A stretch of 64,000 nt of DNA from Hafnia paralvei ATCC 29927 (GCF_001655005.1 NZ_LXET01000044.1:186001-250000), one strand, 5' to 3'. Positions 18,894-28,161 are shown, numbered from the stretch's first letter. Made by a program: numbers and translations. Notes: generated by a model not told the origin, from the sequence alone.

Positions 18894-19793
18894 ATGTATT
18901 CGGGACTGCTCATTATCTTGGTGCCGCTTCTGCTCGGCTACCTGATCCCTCTACGCCAAAAGAGCTTAGTGGTATTAATTAATCGTCTACTCAGTTGGAT
19001 GGTTTACGTCATTCTGTTTTTTATGGGCATCAGCCTCGCATTTCTGGATAACCTCAGCGAAAACCTGTGGCTTATTTTTCAGTATGCTTCGGTATTCTTT
19101 ATTTGCATCATCGTTGCCAACCTTATTGCATTATTGCTATTAGAAAAAAAACGCCCGTGGGTCGTACCACATCAACAGGAAGAGTTGCCTTCACGTCTTC
19201 ATATGGCGCTTGAATCGCTCAAGCTGTGCGGCGTCGTCGTGGGCGGTTTTGCGCTCGGTTTAACCCAGTGGGCATGGCTTAGCTATGCTTCTCACGGCAG
19301 CGAATATGCGTTGATTTTCCTACTACTGCTGGTGGGCTTACAGCTACGCAATAGCGGTATGTCACTTAAACAAATTCTTTTAAACCGACGCGGGATGATT
19401 ATCGCCATCTTGGTATGCGTGAGCGCGCTAGTCGGCGGAGCTATCGCTGCTCTACTGTTGGGATTGCCGGTAAAAACCGGCTTAGCTATCGCATCGGCAT
19501 ATGGCTGGTACTCCCTCTCGGGGATCATGATGACCGAGGCTTTCGGCCCAGTGATCGGCAGTGCCGCCTTCTTCAATGATTTGGCTCGTGAACTGTTCGC
19601 CATTATGATGATCCCAACGTTAGTGCAGCGTAGCCGCTCTTCTGCGCTGGGGCTGTGTGGCGCAACGTCAATGGACTTCACTCTACCCGTTCTGCAGCGC
19701 AGCGGCGGTCTAGAATTGGTTCCTGCCGCGATCGTGCACGGCTTCGCCTTAAGCCTTATCGCCCCTGTGCTGATGGCCATTTTCTCCTCCTGA
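18894..19793 (+). CDS. lysO: L-lysine exporter LysO (YbjE)
   Basis: Inner-membrane DUF340 protein, 299 aa, with about eight hydrophobic segments. Key stretches: MYSGLLIILVPLLLGYLIPL, FFMGISLAFLDNLSEN, LESLKLCGVVVGGFALGL, GWYSLSGIM and GSAAFFNDLAREL. E. coli LysO exports lysine and thialysine. The start ATG at 18894 matches the E. coli N-terminus; the longer frame from 18807 adds unrelated residues. E. coli has aqpZ between this gene and ybjD; it is missing here. Confidence 0.92.
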   Translation: MYSGLLIILVPLLLGYLIPLRQKSLVVLINRLLSWMVYVILFFMGISLAFLDNLSENLWLIFQYASVFFICIIVANLIALLLLEKKRPWVVPHQQEELPSRLHMALESLKLCGVVVGGFALGLTQWAWLSYASHGSEYALIFLLLLVGLQLRNSGMSLKQILLNRRGMIIAILVCVSALVGGAIAALLLGLPVKTGLAIASAYGWYSLSGIMMTEAFGPVIGSAAFFNDLARELFAIMMIPTLVQRSRSSALGLCGATSMDFTLPVLQRSGGLELVPAAIVHGFALSLIAPVLMAIFSS

Positions 19794-19812
19794 CAGCCGA
19801 AGACCCCACTGA

Positions 19813-19838
19813 TGTCATGGGGCGATAACCCCATGACA
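19813..19838 (+). terminator. Hairpin after lysO
   Basis: TGTCATGGGG and CCCCATGACA form a perfect 10-bp stem with a 6-nt loop 20 bp after the lysO stop. There is no T-run; it may protect the 3' end or terminate with help. Confidence 0.5.
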
Positions 19839-19892
19839 TACCTCAAACGTTTTAGCATTCATCGCCTGAATAATTCTCAGTTACAACTTAAC

Positions 19893-19906
19893 TTGCGCTA
19901 TATCAA
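19893..19906 (+). promoter_or_regulatory. FNR-like site upstream of hcp
   Basis: TTGCG-CTAT-ATCAA matches the FNR consensus TTGAT-N4-ATCAA at 8 of 10 defined positions. It lies 100 bp before the hcp ATG. FNR activation of hcp is established in E. coli, which supports the call. Confidence 0.6.
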
Positions 19907-19914
19907 ACAAAGAT

Positions 19915-19990
19915 AAAGTTGCATCAAAAATTCCTTTTTTACCGCGAAAGACAGGTCTACCCTTTAAACAAGCATAATAAATGCAACTTT
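19915..19990 (+). promoter_or_regulatory. Inverted NsrR-like half-sites upstream of hcp
   Basis: AAAGTTGCAT at 19915-19924 and its exact reverse complement ATGCAACTTT at 19981-19990 flank the presumed promoter. The second, read on the minus strand as AAGTTGCATTT, differs at one of 11 positions from the NsrR half-site AAGATGCATTT. NsrR represses hcp-hcr in E. coli. Confidence 0.55.
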
Positions 19991-20005
19991 AAAAGGAAGC
20001 CCAGA

Positions 20006-21658
20006 ATGTACTGTGTCCAATGTGAACAAACCATCCGAACCCCTGCGGGTAATGGCTGTTCTTTCGCTCAAGGTATGTGCGGTAAAACTGCCGAAACGTC
20101 TGACCTACAAGATTTACTGGTTGCCGCTTTGCAAGGCCTATCTGCATGGGCACTGAAGGCGCGTGAGCTGGGTATTATCGACCACAACATCGACAGCTTT
20201 GTACCTCGCGCCTTTTTCTCCACGCTAACCAACGTTAACTTCGATTCCGAACGCATCGTGGGCTACGCACGTGAAGCATTAGACATGCGTGATGCATTGA
20301 TAGTGGCCTGTCGCGCCATTGACGCAAATGCACAGGTCGATCATCCGCTTGCTGATTTGCAGTTAGCGGGTTCCGATCTAGCCACGCTGCGTAAACAAGC
20401 CGAAGAATTCGCCCTGAATAACGATAAAGCAGAAATCGGCGATGACGTTCACGGCCTACGTATGCTGAACCTCTATGGCCTTAAAGGCGCCGCCGCATAC
20501 ATGGAGCATGCTCACGTTCTGGGTCAATACAGCAACGATATCTATGCTGAATTCCATCATTATATGGCGTGGTTAGGTACTCAGCCGCGCGATGTTGATA
20601 CCTTGCTCAATAATGCGATGGGCATTGGTAAAATGAACTTCAACGTGATGGCCATTTTGGATAAGGGTGAAACCGACGCCTACGGTCACCCAACGCCAAG
20701 CTCCGTAAACGTTCGCCCTGTCGCCGGTAAAGCGATTCTGATTTCCGGTCATGATTTGAAAGATCTGCGTATGTTGCTGGAGCAAACCGAAGGGACAGGT
20801 GTGAACGTCTATACCCACGGTGAAATGCTGCCAGCACACGGCTATCCTGAGCTGAAAAAATTCAAGCATTTGGTCGGTAACTACGGCAGTGGTTGGCAGA
20901 ATCAGCAAACCGAATTTGCCAAATTTCCTGGTCCAATTCTGATGACATCTAACTGTATCATCGACCCCAATGTCGGTAACTACACCGACCGCATCTGGAC
21001 TCGTAGCATCGTTGGATGGCCTGGCGCTCGCCATCTAGAAGGTGATGACTTCAGCCAGATCGTTGCTCAAGCTCAGGTTTGTGAAGGCTTCCCGTACAAT
21101 GAAATCGAGCACATGATCACCGTTGGTTTTGGCCGACAGACCTTGTTGAACGCAGCAGATACCGTCATCGATCTGGTCTCGCAGAAGAAATTGCGTCATG
21201 TATTTCTGGTGGGCGGCTGCGACGGTAGCCGTGCAGAACGTAGTTATTTCACCGACTTTGCACGCGCAGTTCCGCAAGACTGTCTGATTCTGACGCTGGC
21301 CTGCGGCAAATATCGCTTTAACAAGCTGGACTTCGGTACGCTGGAAGGGTTGCCACGTCTGCTGGATGTCGGTCAGTGCAACGATGCCTATGGTGCCATC
21401 ATGTTGGCCGTAAAACTGGCTGAGACGCTGGGTTGCGGGGTGAACGATTTACCATTAAGTTTGGTGCTCTCTTGGTTCGAGCAGAAAGCTATCGTGATCC
21501 TGCTGACGCTGCTGTCATTAGGCGTGAAAAATATCTACACCGGCCCAACCGCTCCGGGCTTCCTAACCGATAACCTGCTCGCCATTCTGAATGAAAAATT
21601 CGGTATGCGTTCTATCTCTACGGTTGAAGCCGATATGAGCGAAATTCTGGGCGCGTAA
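20006..21658 (+). CDS. hcp: Hybrid cluster protein (hydroxylamine reductase / NO reductase)
   Basis: 550 aa, equal to E. coli Hcp. The N-terminal Cys spacing C3-x2-C6-x11-C18-x6-C25 is that of class II Hcps. Hybrid-cluster ligands lie in the C-terminal half (GCDGSRAERSYFTDF, LACGKYRFN, GQCNDAYGA). Hcp is a high-affinity NO reductase in anaerobic enterics and a protein S-nitrosylase; it works with Hcr, encoded next. The ATG at 20006 follows AAAAGGAAG, a strong ribosome-binding site. Control by FNR and NsrR is suggested by the upstream sites. Confidence 0.97.
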   Translation: MYCVQCEQTIRTPAGNGCSFAQGMCGKTAETSDLQDLLVAALQGLSAWALKARELGIIDHNIDSFVPRAFFSTLTNVNFDSERIVGYAREALDMRDALIVACRAIDANAQVDHPLADLQLAGSDLATLRKQAEEFALNNDKAEIGDDVHGLRMLNLYGLKGAAAYMEHAHVLGQYSNDIYAEFHHYMAWLGTQPRDVDTLLNNAMGIGKMNFNVMAILDKGETDAYGHPTPSSVNVRPVAGKAILISGHDLKDLRMLLEQTEGTGVNVYTHGEMLPAHGYPELKKFKHLVGNYGSGWQNQQTEFAKFPGPILMTSNCIIDPNVGNYTDRIWTRSIVGWPGARHLEGDDFSQIVAQAQVCEGFPYNEIEHMITVGFGRQTLLNAADTVIDLVSQKKLRHVFLVGGCDGSRAERSYFTDFARAVPQDCLILTLACGKYRFNKLDFGTLEGLPRLLDVGQCNDAYGAIMLAVKLAETLGCGVNDLPLSLVLSWFEQKAIVILLTLLSLGVKNIYTGPTAPGFLTDNLLAILNEKFGMRSISTVEADMSEILGA

Positions 21659-21679
21659 TCGCACTCGATGTCACCCTAT

Positions 21680-21707
21680 AAGCCGCAGCCAGCAAGGTCT
21701 GCGGCTT
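21680..21707 (+). terminator. Intercistronic hairpin between hcp and hcr
   Basis: AAGCCGCAG and CTGCGGCTT form a perfect 9-bp stem with a 10-nt loop, followed by TCG. It could lower hcr expression relative to hcp. Confidence 0.45.
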
Positions 21708-21725
21708 TCGAATTGAGAACATATG

Positions 21726-22727
21726 ATGACAATGCCAACTCCCCTCTGCCCCAATCAGATGCAGGTGCATTCCATTCATCAGGAAACGCCGGACGTCTGG
21801 ACAATCTCTCTCATCTGCCATGATTTTTACCGCTACCATCCAGGGCAATATGCACTGGTGAGTATTCGTAATAGCGAAGAAACGCTACGTGCCTACACGC
21901 TCTCCTCCTCGCCAGGCCAGAGTAAGTTTATTACGTTGAGCGTACGCTGCCTGCCCGATGGTGAAGGATCACGTTGGCTCACACAGGAAGTTCATCCGGG
22001 GCAACAGCTATGGTTGTCTGATGCACAAGGTGAATTCACCTGCGCCAATGCGCCTTCCGATCGCTATCTCATGCTGGCGGCGGGCTGTGGCGTAACACCG
22101 ATTATGTCAATGACTCGCTGGCTGCTAGCAAATCGTCCAGAGACTCACGTACAGGTCATTTTCAACGTACGTACCCCTCGCGATGTGATTTTTGCCGATG
22201 AATGGCGTGCCCTCTCAGCCCATTATTCCCAGCTCAACCTCACGCTGATGACCGAAAGCGATGCCACTGAAGCATTCCTCAGTGGCCGCATTACGCGCGA
22301 AATTCTCGAGCAGCTTTGTCCTGATATCGCCACGCGCACTGTCATGACCTGTGGACCTGCACCGTACATGAAAGCGGTGAAGCAGCTTTCGCAAGATCTT
22401 GGCGTCCCCGCCGAACGTTTCCATCAAGAGCAATTTCAGGTTATTGCTGATAATGATGAAAATGGCAATATGCTCAAACTCACCACAAACACTCCGCTGC
22501 ACACTTACCACGCGCCAGTGGGAGCAACATTGCTGTTTGCCATGGAGCAAAATAAACTGCCCATTCAGGCCGCATGCCGCGCAGGCGTCTGTGGATGCTG
22601 TAAAACCCGCATTCTAAGCGGCGATTACACCACTACCAGCACCATGACGCTAACGCCAGATGAAATCGCTCAAGGTTATGTTTTAGCCTGCTCCTGCCAG
22701 CTCAACGGTGACGTCGTGATTGCCTAA
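21726..22727 (+). CDS. hcr: NADH oxidoreductase Hcr
   Basis: Electron donor for Hcp, 333 aa. FAD-binding reductase domain (RAYTLSSSPGQ), NAD-binding domain (LAAGCGVTPIMSM and MTCGPAPYM) and a C-terminal plant-type 2Fe-2S domain with ACRAGVCGCCKT and a distal CSC. ATG codons at 21723 and 21726 are both possible; the second gives MTMP as in E. coli. It is about 11 residues longer than the E. coli protein (322). Operon with hcp. Confidence 0.95.
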   Translation: MTMPTPLCPNQMQVHSIHQETPDVWTISLICHDFYRYHPGQYALVSIRNSEETLRAYTLSSSPGQSKFITLSVRCLPDGEGSRWLTQEVHPGQQLWLSDAQGEFTCANAPSDRYLMLAAGCGVTPIMSMTRWLLANRPETHVQVIFNVRTPRDVIFADEWRALSAHYSQLNLTLMTESDATEAFLSGRITREILEQLCPDIATRTVMTCGPAPYMKAVKQLSQDLGVPAERFHQEQFQVIADNDENGNMLKLTTNTPLHTYHAPVGATLLFAMEQNKLPIQAACRAGVCGCCKTRILSGDYTTTSTMTLTPDEIAQGYVLACSCQLNGDVVIA

Positions 22728-22743
22728 TCCGGCCTCAGCCACA

Positions 22744-22774
22744 GGCCGTCACCTGTGGTAAATAGGTGACGGCC
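22744..22774 (+). terminator. Hairpin terminator after hcr
   Basis: GGCCGTCACCT and AGGTGACGGCC form a perfect 11-bp stem with a 9-nt loop, 17 bp after the hcr stop. The following ATTGATT is only moderately T-rich. Confidence 0.5.
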
Positions 22775-22989
22775 ATTGATTGGCGGCGTTTGATACTACG
22801 TCGAACCCTCTTCAATTTCTTTCAGAAATATGTCATTGGCATAACATTTCTATAATATTTATAATACAAAATAGAGTAGTCTTAGAAAGAATAGACAATG
22901 CTCAGGCATTGCCGACAGAGCCGTGACTTTCGCCTGCGTACCCAATGTGGTCGTGTGCAGGCAACCTGATAGATTCAAGGGAGGTGTTC

Positions 22990-24711
22990 ATGAAGCAAAC
23001 TGTTGCAACCCTAGTAGCAAAAACCCTCGACCAAGCTGGCGTAAAACGTATTTGGGGCGTCACAGGCGACTCCTTAAACGGCCTCAGCGACAGTCTATTA
23101 AGAATGGGAACCATCCGCTGGATAGGAACCCGCCATGAAGAAGTCGCCGCTTTCGCTGCGGGCGCCGAAGCACAGCTCACGGGGCAGTTAGCCGTCTGCG
23201 CGGGTTCGTGTGGTCCGGGTAATCTTCATCTTATTAACGGCTTATTCGACTGTCATCGCAATCATGTTCCGGTACTCGCTATCGCAGCCCATATCCCCTC
23301 CAGTGAAATCGGCAGCGGCTATTTTCAGGAAACCCATCCGCAAGAATTGTTTCGGGAATGCAGCCATTATTGCGAATTGATTTCGAATCCCGAACAGCTG
23401 CCGCAGGCTCTCGAAGTAGCCATGCGTCAGGCCATTTTAAAGAAAGGCGTTTCAGTTATCGTATTGCCAGGGGACGTCGCCCTGCGCCCTGCACCAGAAG
23501 ATGCCAATCCGGTTTGGCACACGCCGCTGCTTCCTCGCGTTTTGCCACAGGAAAGTGAGCTAGATGCTTTCAAAACTATTCTGGACAGCGGAAAAAAAAT
23601 CACTCTGCTGTGTGGTAGTGGTTGCGAAGGAGCCCACGACGAATTAATTCAGTTTGCTGAGAAGATAAAAGCGCCGATTGTTCACGCGCTACGAGGTAAA
23701 GAGCACGTCGAATGGGACAATCCTTATGACGTCGGCATGACTGGTTTGATTGGTTTTTCCTCCGGTTATCACGCCATGATGAATGCTGATACGCTAGTGC
23801 TTCTTGGCACTCAGTTCCCCTACCGCGCATTTTATCCAACCGATGCCACCATCGTACAGGTAGATATTAACGCGGCCAGCATTGGCTCCCACTGCGCAGT
23901 CAATTTACCGCTGGTGGGCGACGTCAAATCGACGTTACAAGCACTTCTGCCTAAACTTGAAAGCCGCAGCGATCGCCAGTTCCTCGATCAGGCTCTTGAG
24001 CACTATCACAAAGCGCGTAAAGACCTTGATGCATTAGCCTCTGCCAATGACGATCAACCAATCCACCCTCAATACCTTGCTCAGCAAATCAGCGAACTGG
24101 CGAGCGACGATGCCGTATTTACCTGTGACGTCGGAACGCCAACCGTATGGGCTGCACGTTATCTGAAAATGAACGGCAAGCGCCGTCTGTTAGGCTCGTT
24201 TAACCACGGTTCTATGGCAAACGCCATGCCGCAGGCGATTGGCGCACAGGGAAGCTTCCCCGAACGTCAAGTTATTGCCCTGTGTGGCGACGGCGGTTTT
24301 ACCATGCTAATGGGGGATTTCTTAACGCTGGCTCAGCAAAAGCTACCGGTTAAAATAGTTATTTTTAACAACAGCGTGCTTGGTTTTGTTGCCATGGAAA
24401 TGAAAGCTGGGGGCTACCTCACCGACGGCACCGATCTGCATAACCCTGATTTTGCCGCCATTGCCAATGCAGCCGGCATCAAGGGGATACGCGTAGAAAA
24501 AGCGTCTGAATTAAACAGCGCGCTTGCCGAAGCCTTCGCTCACGACGGCCCTGTTGTGGTCGACGTCGTGACGGCAAAACAAGAGCTGGCTATGCCGCCA
24601 CAGATCAAGTTTGAACAGGCCAAAGGTTTCAGTCTTTATATGCTGAGGGCGATAATCAACGGCCGAGGAGACGAAGTGGTCGAGCTGGCCAAAACTAACT
24701 GGTTACGCTAA
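22990..24711 (+). CDS. poxB: Pyruvate dehydrogenase (quinone) / pyruvate oxidase
   Basis: Peripheral membrane thiamine-diphosphate flavoenzyme that turns pyruvate into acetate and CO2, passing electrons to ubiquinone. 573 aa against 572 in E. coli. Start region MKQTVATLVAKTLDQAGVKR; TPP motif GDGGFTMLMGDFL with NN; and a C-terminal membrane-binding helix ending ELAKTNWLR, identical to E. coli. The GGGAGG at 22979-22984 fixes the ATG at 22990. An AT-rich stretch TTCTATAATATTTATAATAC around 22848-22867 may hold the promoter; stationary-phase sigma-S control is known in E. coli. Confidence 0.97.
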   Translation: MKQTVATLVAKTLDQAGVKRIWGVTGDSLNGLSDSLLRMGTIRWIGTRHEEVAAFAAGAEAQLTGQLAVCAGSCGPGNLHLINGLFDCHRNHVPVLAIAAHIPSSEIGSGYFQETHPQELFRECSHYCELISNPEQLPQALEVAMRQAILKKGVSVIVLPGDVALRPAPEDANPVWHTPLLPRVLPQESELDAFKTILDSGKKITLLCGSGCEGAHDELIQFAEKIKAPIVHALRGKEHVEWDNPYDVGMTGLIGFSSGYHAMMNADTLVLLGTQFPYRAFYPTDATIVQVDINAASIGSHCAVNLPLVGDVKSTLQALLPKLESRSDRQFLDQALEHYHKARKDLDALASANDDQPIHPQYLAQQISELASDDAVFTCDVGTPTVWAARYLKMNGKRRLLGSFNHGSMANAMPQAIGAQGSFPERQVIALCGDGGFTMLMGDFLTLAQQKLPVKIVIFNNSVLGFVAMEMKAGGYLTDGTDLHNPDFAAIANAAGIKGIRVEKASELNSALAEAFAHDGPVVVDVVTAKQELAMPPQIKFEQAKGFSLYMLRAIINGRGDEVVELAKTNWLR

Positions 24712-24745
24712 ACCTTACCGTTTTCCTCTCTTCGAGCTTTCTAAC

Positions 24746-24768
24746 ACGGCGCAGAAATTCTGCGCCGT
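24746..24768 (+). terminator. Terminator after poxB
   Basis: ACGGCGCAGAA and TTCTGCGCCGT form an 11-bp inverted repeat around a single central base, followed by AATTTC. Confidence 0.6.
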
Positions 24769-24864
24769 AATTTCATCTGAATTGCGGTCATCGCCGCAAA
24801 TCCTTTGGTATCCGCAATTTTCAATTTTGACTCTGCTACCCCTCATGTTACAAAGAACTGGGTT

Positions 24865-24994
24865 TATATCCGTCATACTTCAAGTTGCCGTTTTGTTAGC
24901 TGCGTTCACTTACCCGAATCACTGACTAACGTAAGCGCATCGGGGGCGCTCTTATTGGCCGTCTGAATGCAACTCGAATGATTTAAGGTATATA
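24865..24994. repeat. ERIC element (full length)
   Basis: About 130 bp bounded by inverted TATA-containing ends. It contains the family blocks CGTCATACTTCAAGTTG, GCTGCGTTCACTTACCC, ACTAACGTAAGCGC and TGCAACTCGAATGATTTAAG. These match the enterobacterial repetitive intergenic consensus. It lies between poxB and ltaE and, if transcribed, would fold into a long hairpin. Confidence 0.8.
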
Positions 24995-25072
24995 GAAATC
25001 CTATTTAAAATTCATACCCCACATTGAAGCCAAGCATTAGCCAGTGAAAAACCGGGAATTAAGGAGTTGTGC

Positions 25073-26125
25073 GTGATTGATCTTCGTAGTGATACCGTAA
25101 CCCGCCCTAGTGAAGAAATGCGTTTAGCCATGTCACGCGCCGATGTTGGCGACGATGTGTATGGCGACGATCCCAGCGTCAATCTGCTCGAGCAAGAGGC
25201 CGCCGAACTCAGTGGCAAAGAAGCGGCGCTGCTTTTGCCAACGGGAACGCAGGCAAATCTTGTGGCTCTGCTAACGCACTGCCAACGCGGCGAGGAGTAT
25301 ATCGTTGGCCAAAAAGCACATAACTACCTGTTTGAAGCAGGGGGTGCCGCGGTTCTTGGTAGCATTCAACCCCAGCCAATTGATGCAGCCTCCGATGGCA
25401 CGTTGCCGTTAGAGGTTGTCGCCAGCGTCATCAAACCCGACGACGTGCATTTTGCCCGAACCAAACTGCTGTGCATCGAGAACACCCATAACGGCAAAGT
25501 TTTGCCTCTGAGCTATCTGGAACAAGCGTGGGCGTTTACTCGAGAAAAAGGTTTGGCGCTGCATGTTGATGGCGCACGTATCATGAATGCCGCCGTTGCA
25601 TTAGAGGTACCTCTTTCGACTCTCACACAGTATTGCGACACCTTGACGATTTGCCTATCCAAAGGACTCGGGGCACCGATTGGTTCGCTGCTGTGCGGCA
25701 GCGCCACGTATATCAAACAGGCGCGTCGCTGGCGTAAGATGGTGGGCGGTGGCATGCGTCAGGCGGGTATTTTGGCTGAAGCCGCTCGCTACGCACTGCT
25801 TAACAACGTTGAACGCCTGCGCGAAGACCATGAAAACGCACAATGGTTAGCCAATGAGTTAAGCGCGATTGGTGTAGAAGTTATGGCTCCAGGAGCCCAA
25901 ACTAATATGCTGTTCTTAAAGGTTCCTGCTCATGAAGCTGCGCATCTGGGTGGATGGATGAAAGAACGCGGCGTATTAATGAGCGCTGGCGCCGTCACTC
26001 GTATCGTGACGCATCTTGATGTCTCTCGAGCCGATTTAGAGCAGTTGGTCGCATTGTGGAAAGAATTTAAGCAGTCGATCAATACTCAGACCGCAACCAC
26101 GGCAACCCGTGCTATTTACGGCTAA
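25073..26125 (+). CDS. ltaE: Low-specificity L-threonine aldolase
   Basis: PLP enzyme cleaving L-threonine and L-allo-threonine to glycine and acetaldehyde; 350 aa against 333 in E. coli, the excess being at the C-terminus. It has the N-terminal IDLRSDTVTRP, GDDVYGDDP, LPTGTQANLVAL, LHVDGARI and the PLP-lysine motif CLSKGLGAP (about residue 197). The start is GTG at 25073, six bases after AAGGAG; it gives V-IDLRSD in register with the E. coli Met. The extra 17 or so C-terminal residues are poorly conserved. Confidence 0.95.
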   Translation: MIDLRSDTVTRPSEEMRLAMSRADVGDDVYGDDPSVNLLEQEAAELSGKEAALLLPTGTQANLVALLTHCQRGEEYIVGQKAHNYLFEAGGAAVLGSIQPQPIDAASDGTLPLEVVASVIKPDDVHFARTKLLCIENTHNGKVLPLSYLEQAWAFTREKGLALHVDGARIMNAAVALEVPLSTLTQYCDTLTICLSKGLGAPIGSLLCGSATYIKQARRWRKMVGGGMRQAGILAEAARYALLNNVERLREDHENAQWLANELSAIGVEVMAPGAQTNMLFLKVPAHEAAHLGGWMKERGVLMSAGAVTRIVTHLDVSRADLEQLVALWKEFKQSINTQTATTATRAIYG

Positions 26126-26165
26126 TATCCTTGGTATCAGGCATCTCGGCTAATGCAGAGATGCC

Positions 26166-26249
26166 TATATACTCTAAATAGCTCAAGTTGTAGGACAAAA
26201 GCTTTCGTCTTTTTGAATAACGCGCATGCAATTTGAAGTAGGGTGAGTA
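26166..26249. repeat. Internally shortened ERIC-like element
   Basis: 84 bp with ERIC-like ends (TATATACTCTAAATAGCTCAAG on the left, GCATGCAATTTGAAGTAGG on the right) but a short, different middle. It lies between ltaE and ybjT. Confidence 0.6.
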
Positions 26250-26296
26250 CCAACACCTAAAATAATTAAAAACACATTCATCTGCTTAGGTTAATT

Positions 26297-27742
26297 ATGA
26301 CCCCACAAAGGATTCTGGTATTGGGTGCCAGCGGCTATATCGGACAACACCTAATCCCCAAACTTATCGAGCAAGGCCACACCGTCAGAGCCGCCGCGCG
26401 TAGAATCGATTGGCTACGCGAACAAGCTTGGCCGCGTGTAGAGTGCCAATACGTTGATCTGCACAAACCAGAGACATTACCCGCCGCCGTCGCTGATATT
26501 GACGTGGTTTACTACCTTGTTCACGGCATGGGTGACGGTCATGACTTCGTCACGGGTGAGATTAACGCCGCAAAGAATACCTGTGCAGCGTTACGCGATT
26601 CCGGTGTGAAACAGGTCATTTTTCTCGGCGCACTTCAGCCTGACGGTGATTCCTCACGCCATTTGATCGCCCGTAAAGAGACCGGCGACGCATTACGCGC
26701 CAGCGGGATCCCCGTCACAGAGCTACGCGCTAGCATTATCATCGGGCCTGGTTCTGCGGCTTTTGAAGTCATGCGCGATATGGTTTATAACCTTCCGATT
26801 TTGACGCCTCCGCGCTGGGTTCGCTCAAAATCATCACCTATCGCTTTGGATAATCTGCTGGTCTATCTCACCGAATTACTGAAGCATCCCGCCATTGGCA
26901 ACCGTGTCTATGATGTCGCAGGGCCGGAATACATCAGCTATCAAACCATGTTTGAACGTTTTATTGCCCTAAGCGGTAAAAAGCGCTGGATGATCCCCTT
27001 ACCGATCCCAACACGGTTTATTTCCGTTTATTTCCTTAACATGATCACCTCTGTCCCCACCACCATTTCACGAGCGCTGATTGAAGGACTTAAACACGAT
27101 CTTCCTGCACACAGCACCGCAATAGAGCGGCTCATCCCACAGCACCTGATCAATTTCGATCAAGCGGTTCAAGACACCTTGGACAAAGAGGCCGAAGTCG
27201 TAAACTCAGCAGACTGGGGCTACGATCCGGAAGCTCGTGAGCGCTGGCGCCCCGGCTATGGTTTCTATCCTAAGCATGCTGGATATGAGCAAGAAACCAG
27301 TGCTTCGCCTGAAGCGCTATGGCATGTTGTTCAGCAAATCGGTGGTAAAGAGGGGTATTTCTACGCGAACATCTTGTGGGCTATTCGCGCCAGAATGGAC
27401 GATGTGATTGGCAATAAAGTCGTCTATGGCCGCCCCGCTCGTAATTCGCTAGAGCTTGGCGATCTGGTAGACGGCTGGAAAGTGATCACCGTCAAGCCAC
27501 TACGCCAATTAGCGATGATGTTTGGTATGAAAGCGCCTGGCTTAGGGAGACTCACATTCACCATCGAAGACAAGGGCGAAAAACGTGTTCTTGATGTCCG
27601 TGCATGGTGGCACCCCGCAGGTTTCAGCGGCCTACTTTATTGGTTTGCGATGATGCCAGCGCATCTGTTTATCTTCCGCGGCATGAGCAAAAAAATCGCT
27701 AAATTGGCTGAAGCCTACGATCGTGAAAATAAGCAAGGATAG
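26297..27742 (+). CDS. ybjT: NAD(P)-binding SDR-like protein YbjT with DUF2867 domain
   Basis: 481 aa against 476 in E. coli. Residues 1 to about 290 are an atypical extended SDR with the nucleotide loop GASGYIGQH (about 9-17); the C-terminal third is a DUF2867 region (RERWRPGYGFYPKHAGYE, ending in a hydrophobic stretch GLLYWFAMMPAHLFIF). The substrate is unknown. The ATG at 26297 lies after AGGTTAATT. A 419-bp structured gap separates it from ybjS. Confidence 0.9.
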   Translation: MTPQRILVLGASGYIGQHLIPKLIEQGHTVRAAARRIDWLREQAWPRVECQYVDLHKPETLPAAVADIDVVYYLVHGMGDGHDFVTGEINAAKNTCAALRDSGVKQVIFLGALQPDGDSSRHLIARKETGDALRASGIPVTELRASIIIGPGSAAFEVMRDMVYNLPILTPPRWVRSKSSPIALDNLLVYLTELLKHPAIGNRVYDVAGPEYISYQTMFERFIALSGKKRWMIPLPIPTRFISVYFLNMITSVPTTISRALIEGLKHDLPAHSTAIERLIPQHLINFDQAVQDTLDKEAEVVNSADWGYDPEARERWRPGYGFYPKHAGYEQETSASPEALWHVVQQIGGKEGYFYANILWAIRARMDDVIGNKVVYGRPARNSLELGDLVDGWKVITVKPLRQLAMMFGMKAPGLGRLTFTIEDKGEKRVLDVRAWWHPAGFSGLLYWFAMMPAHLFIFRGMSKKIAKLAEAYDRENKQG

Positions 27743-27937
27743 CTAAGGCTCACTTAAAGATGTCTTGCACAATTGAACAATCTCAGCGGTAACTTCTACA
27801 ATAGAGCGTATACCGTGTGAGCAACTAAACATTTGTTACGCTCTCTGTCCGTAATCTGATTGCATGTGAGCTAATTTCACGGAAGAATGGCACCCTTGTT
27901 GCTAGTAGCAGTCAAACTAGTCACTCAGGATGTTTTT

Positions 27938-28063
27938 TTATCCCCGAGATAGGCGCTGTACTTTAGAGGGTAAGCGAGTGCATTTGAGGAACTGATGCCG
28001 ATCAGTGATTCGAATCCGCGAGCATAGCCAACGACAATGCGGCTCTAGCTATCAAGGGGATAA
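27938..28063 (+). ncRNA. Candidate structured leader RNA upstream of ybjS
   Basis: TTATCCCC (27938-27945) and GATAG (27948-27952) pair with CTATC (28049-28053) and GGGGATAA (28056-28063): a 13-bp closing helix with a symmetric GA/AA internal loop. Inside are CGCT...AGCG (hairpin near 27954-27976), CTGAT-GCCG-ATCAG (27992-28005) and GCAT...ATGC (28022-28039). The 3' strand covers the ribosome-binding region of a small ORF at 28069. I recognise no known riboswitch class. This call is an inference from base pairing only. Confidence 0.4.
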
Positions 28064-28068
28064 GGCTC

Positions 28069-28125
28069 ATGAATAAACTGGCTGAGGATATTCGGCCACA
28101 AATCGCCTATCAGGCTATGTCGTAA
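28069..28125 (+). CDS. Possible 18-codon leader peptide upstream of ybjS
   Basis: ATG to TAA, encoding MNKLAEDIRPQIAYQAMS. It is preceded by GGGGATAAGG, which includes a plausible ribosome-binding site that also forms the 3' strand of the candidate RNA helix. It ends 36 bp before the ybjS start. Nothing is known of its function; it could be chance. Confidence 0.3.
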   Translation: MNKLAEDIRPQIAYQAMS

Positions 28126-28161
28126 ATACAGGCCTAGGCACACTGCGGATTCGGAAAAGTT

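Noticed and set aside
28000..28020. T-loop-like GATTCGAATCC, as in a tRNA
   Set aside because: The flanking five bases do not pair and no acceptor or anticodon arm can be built around it.
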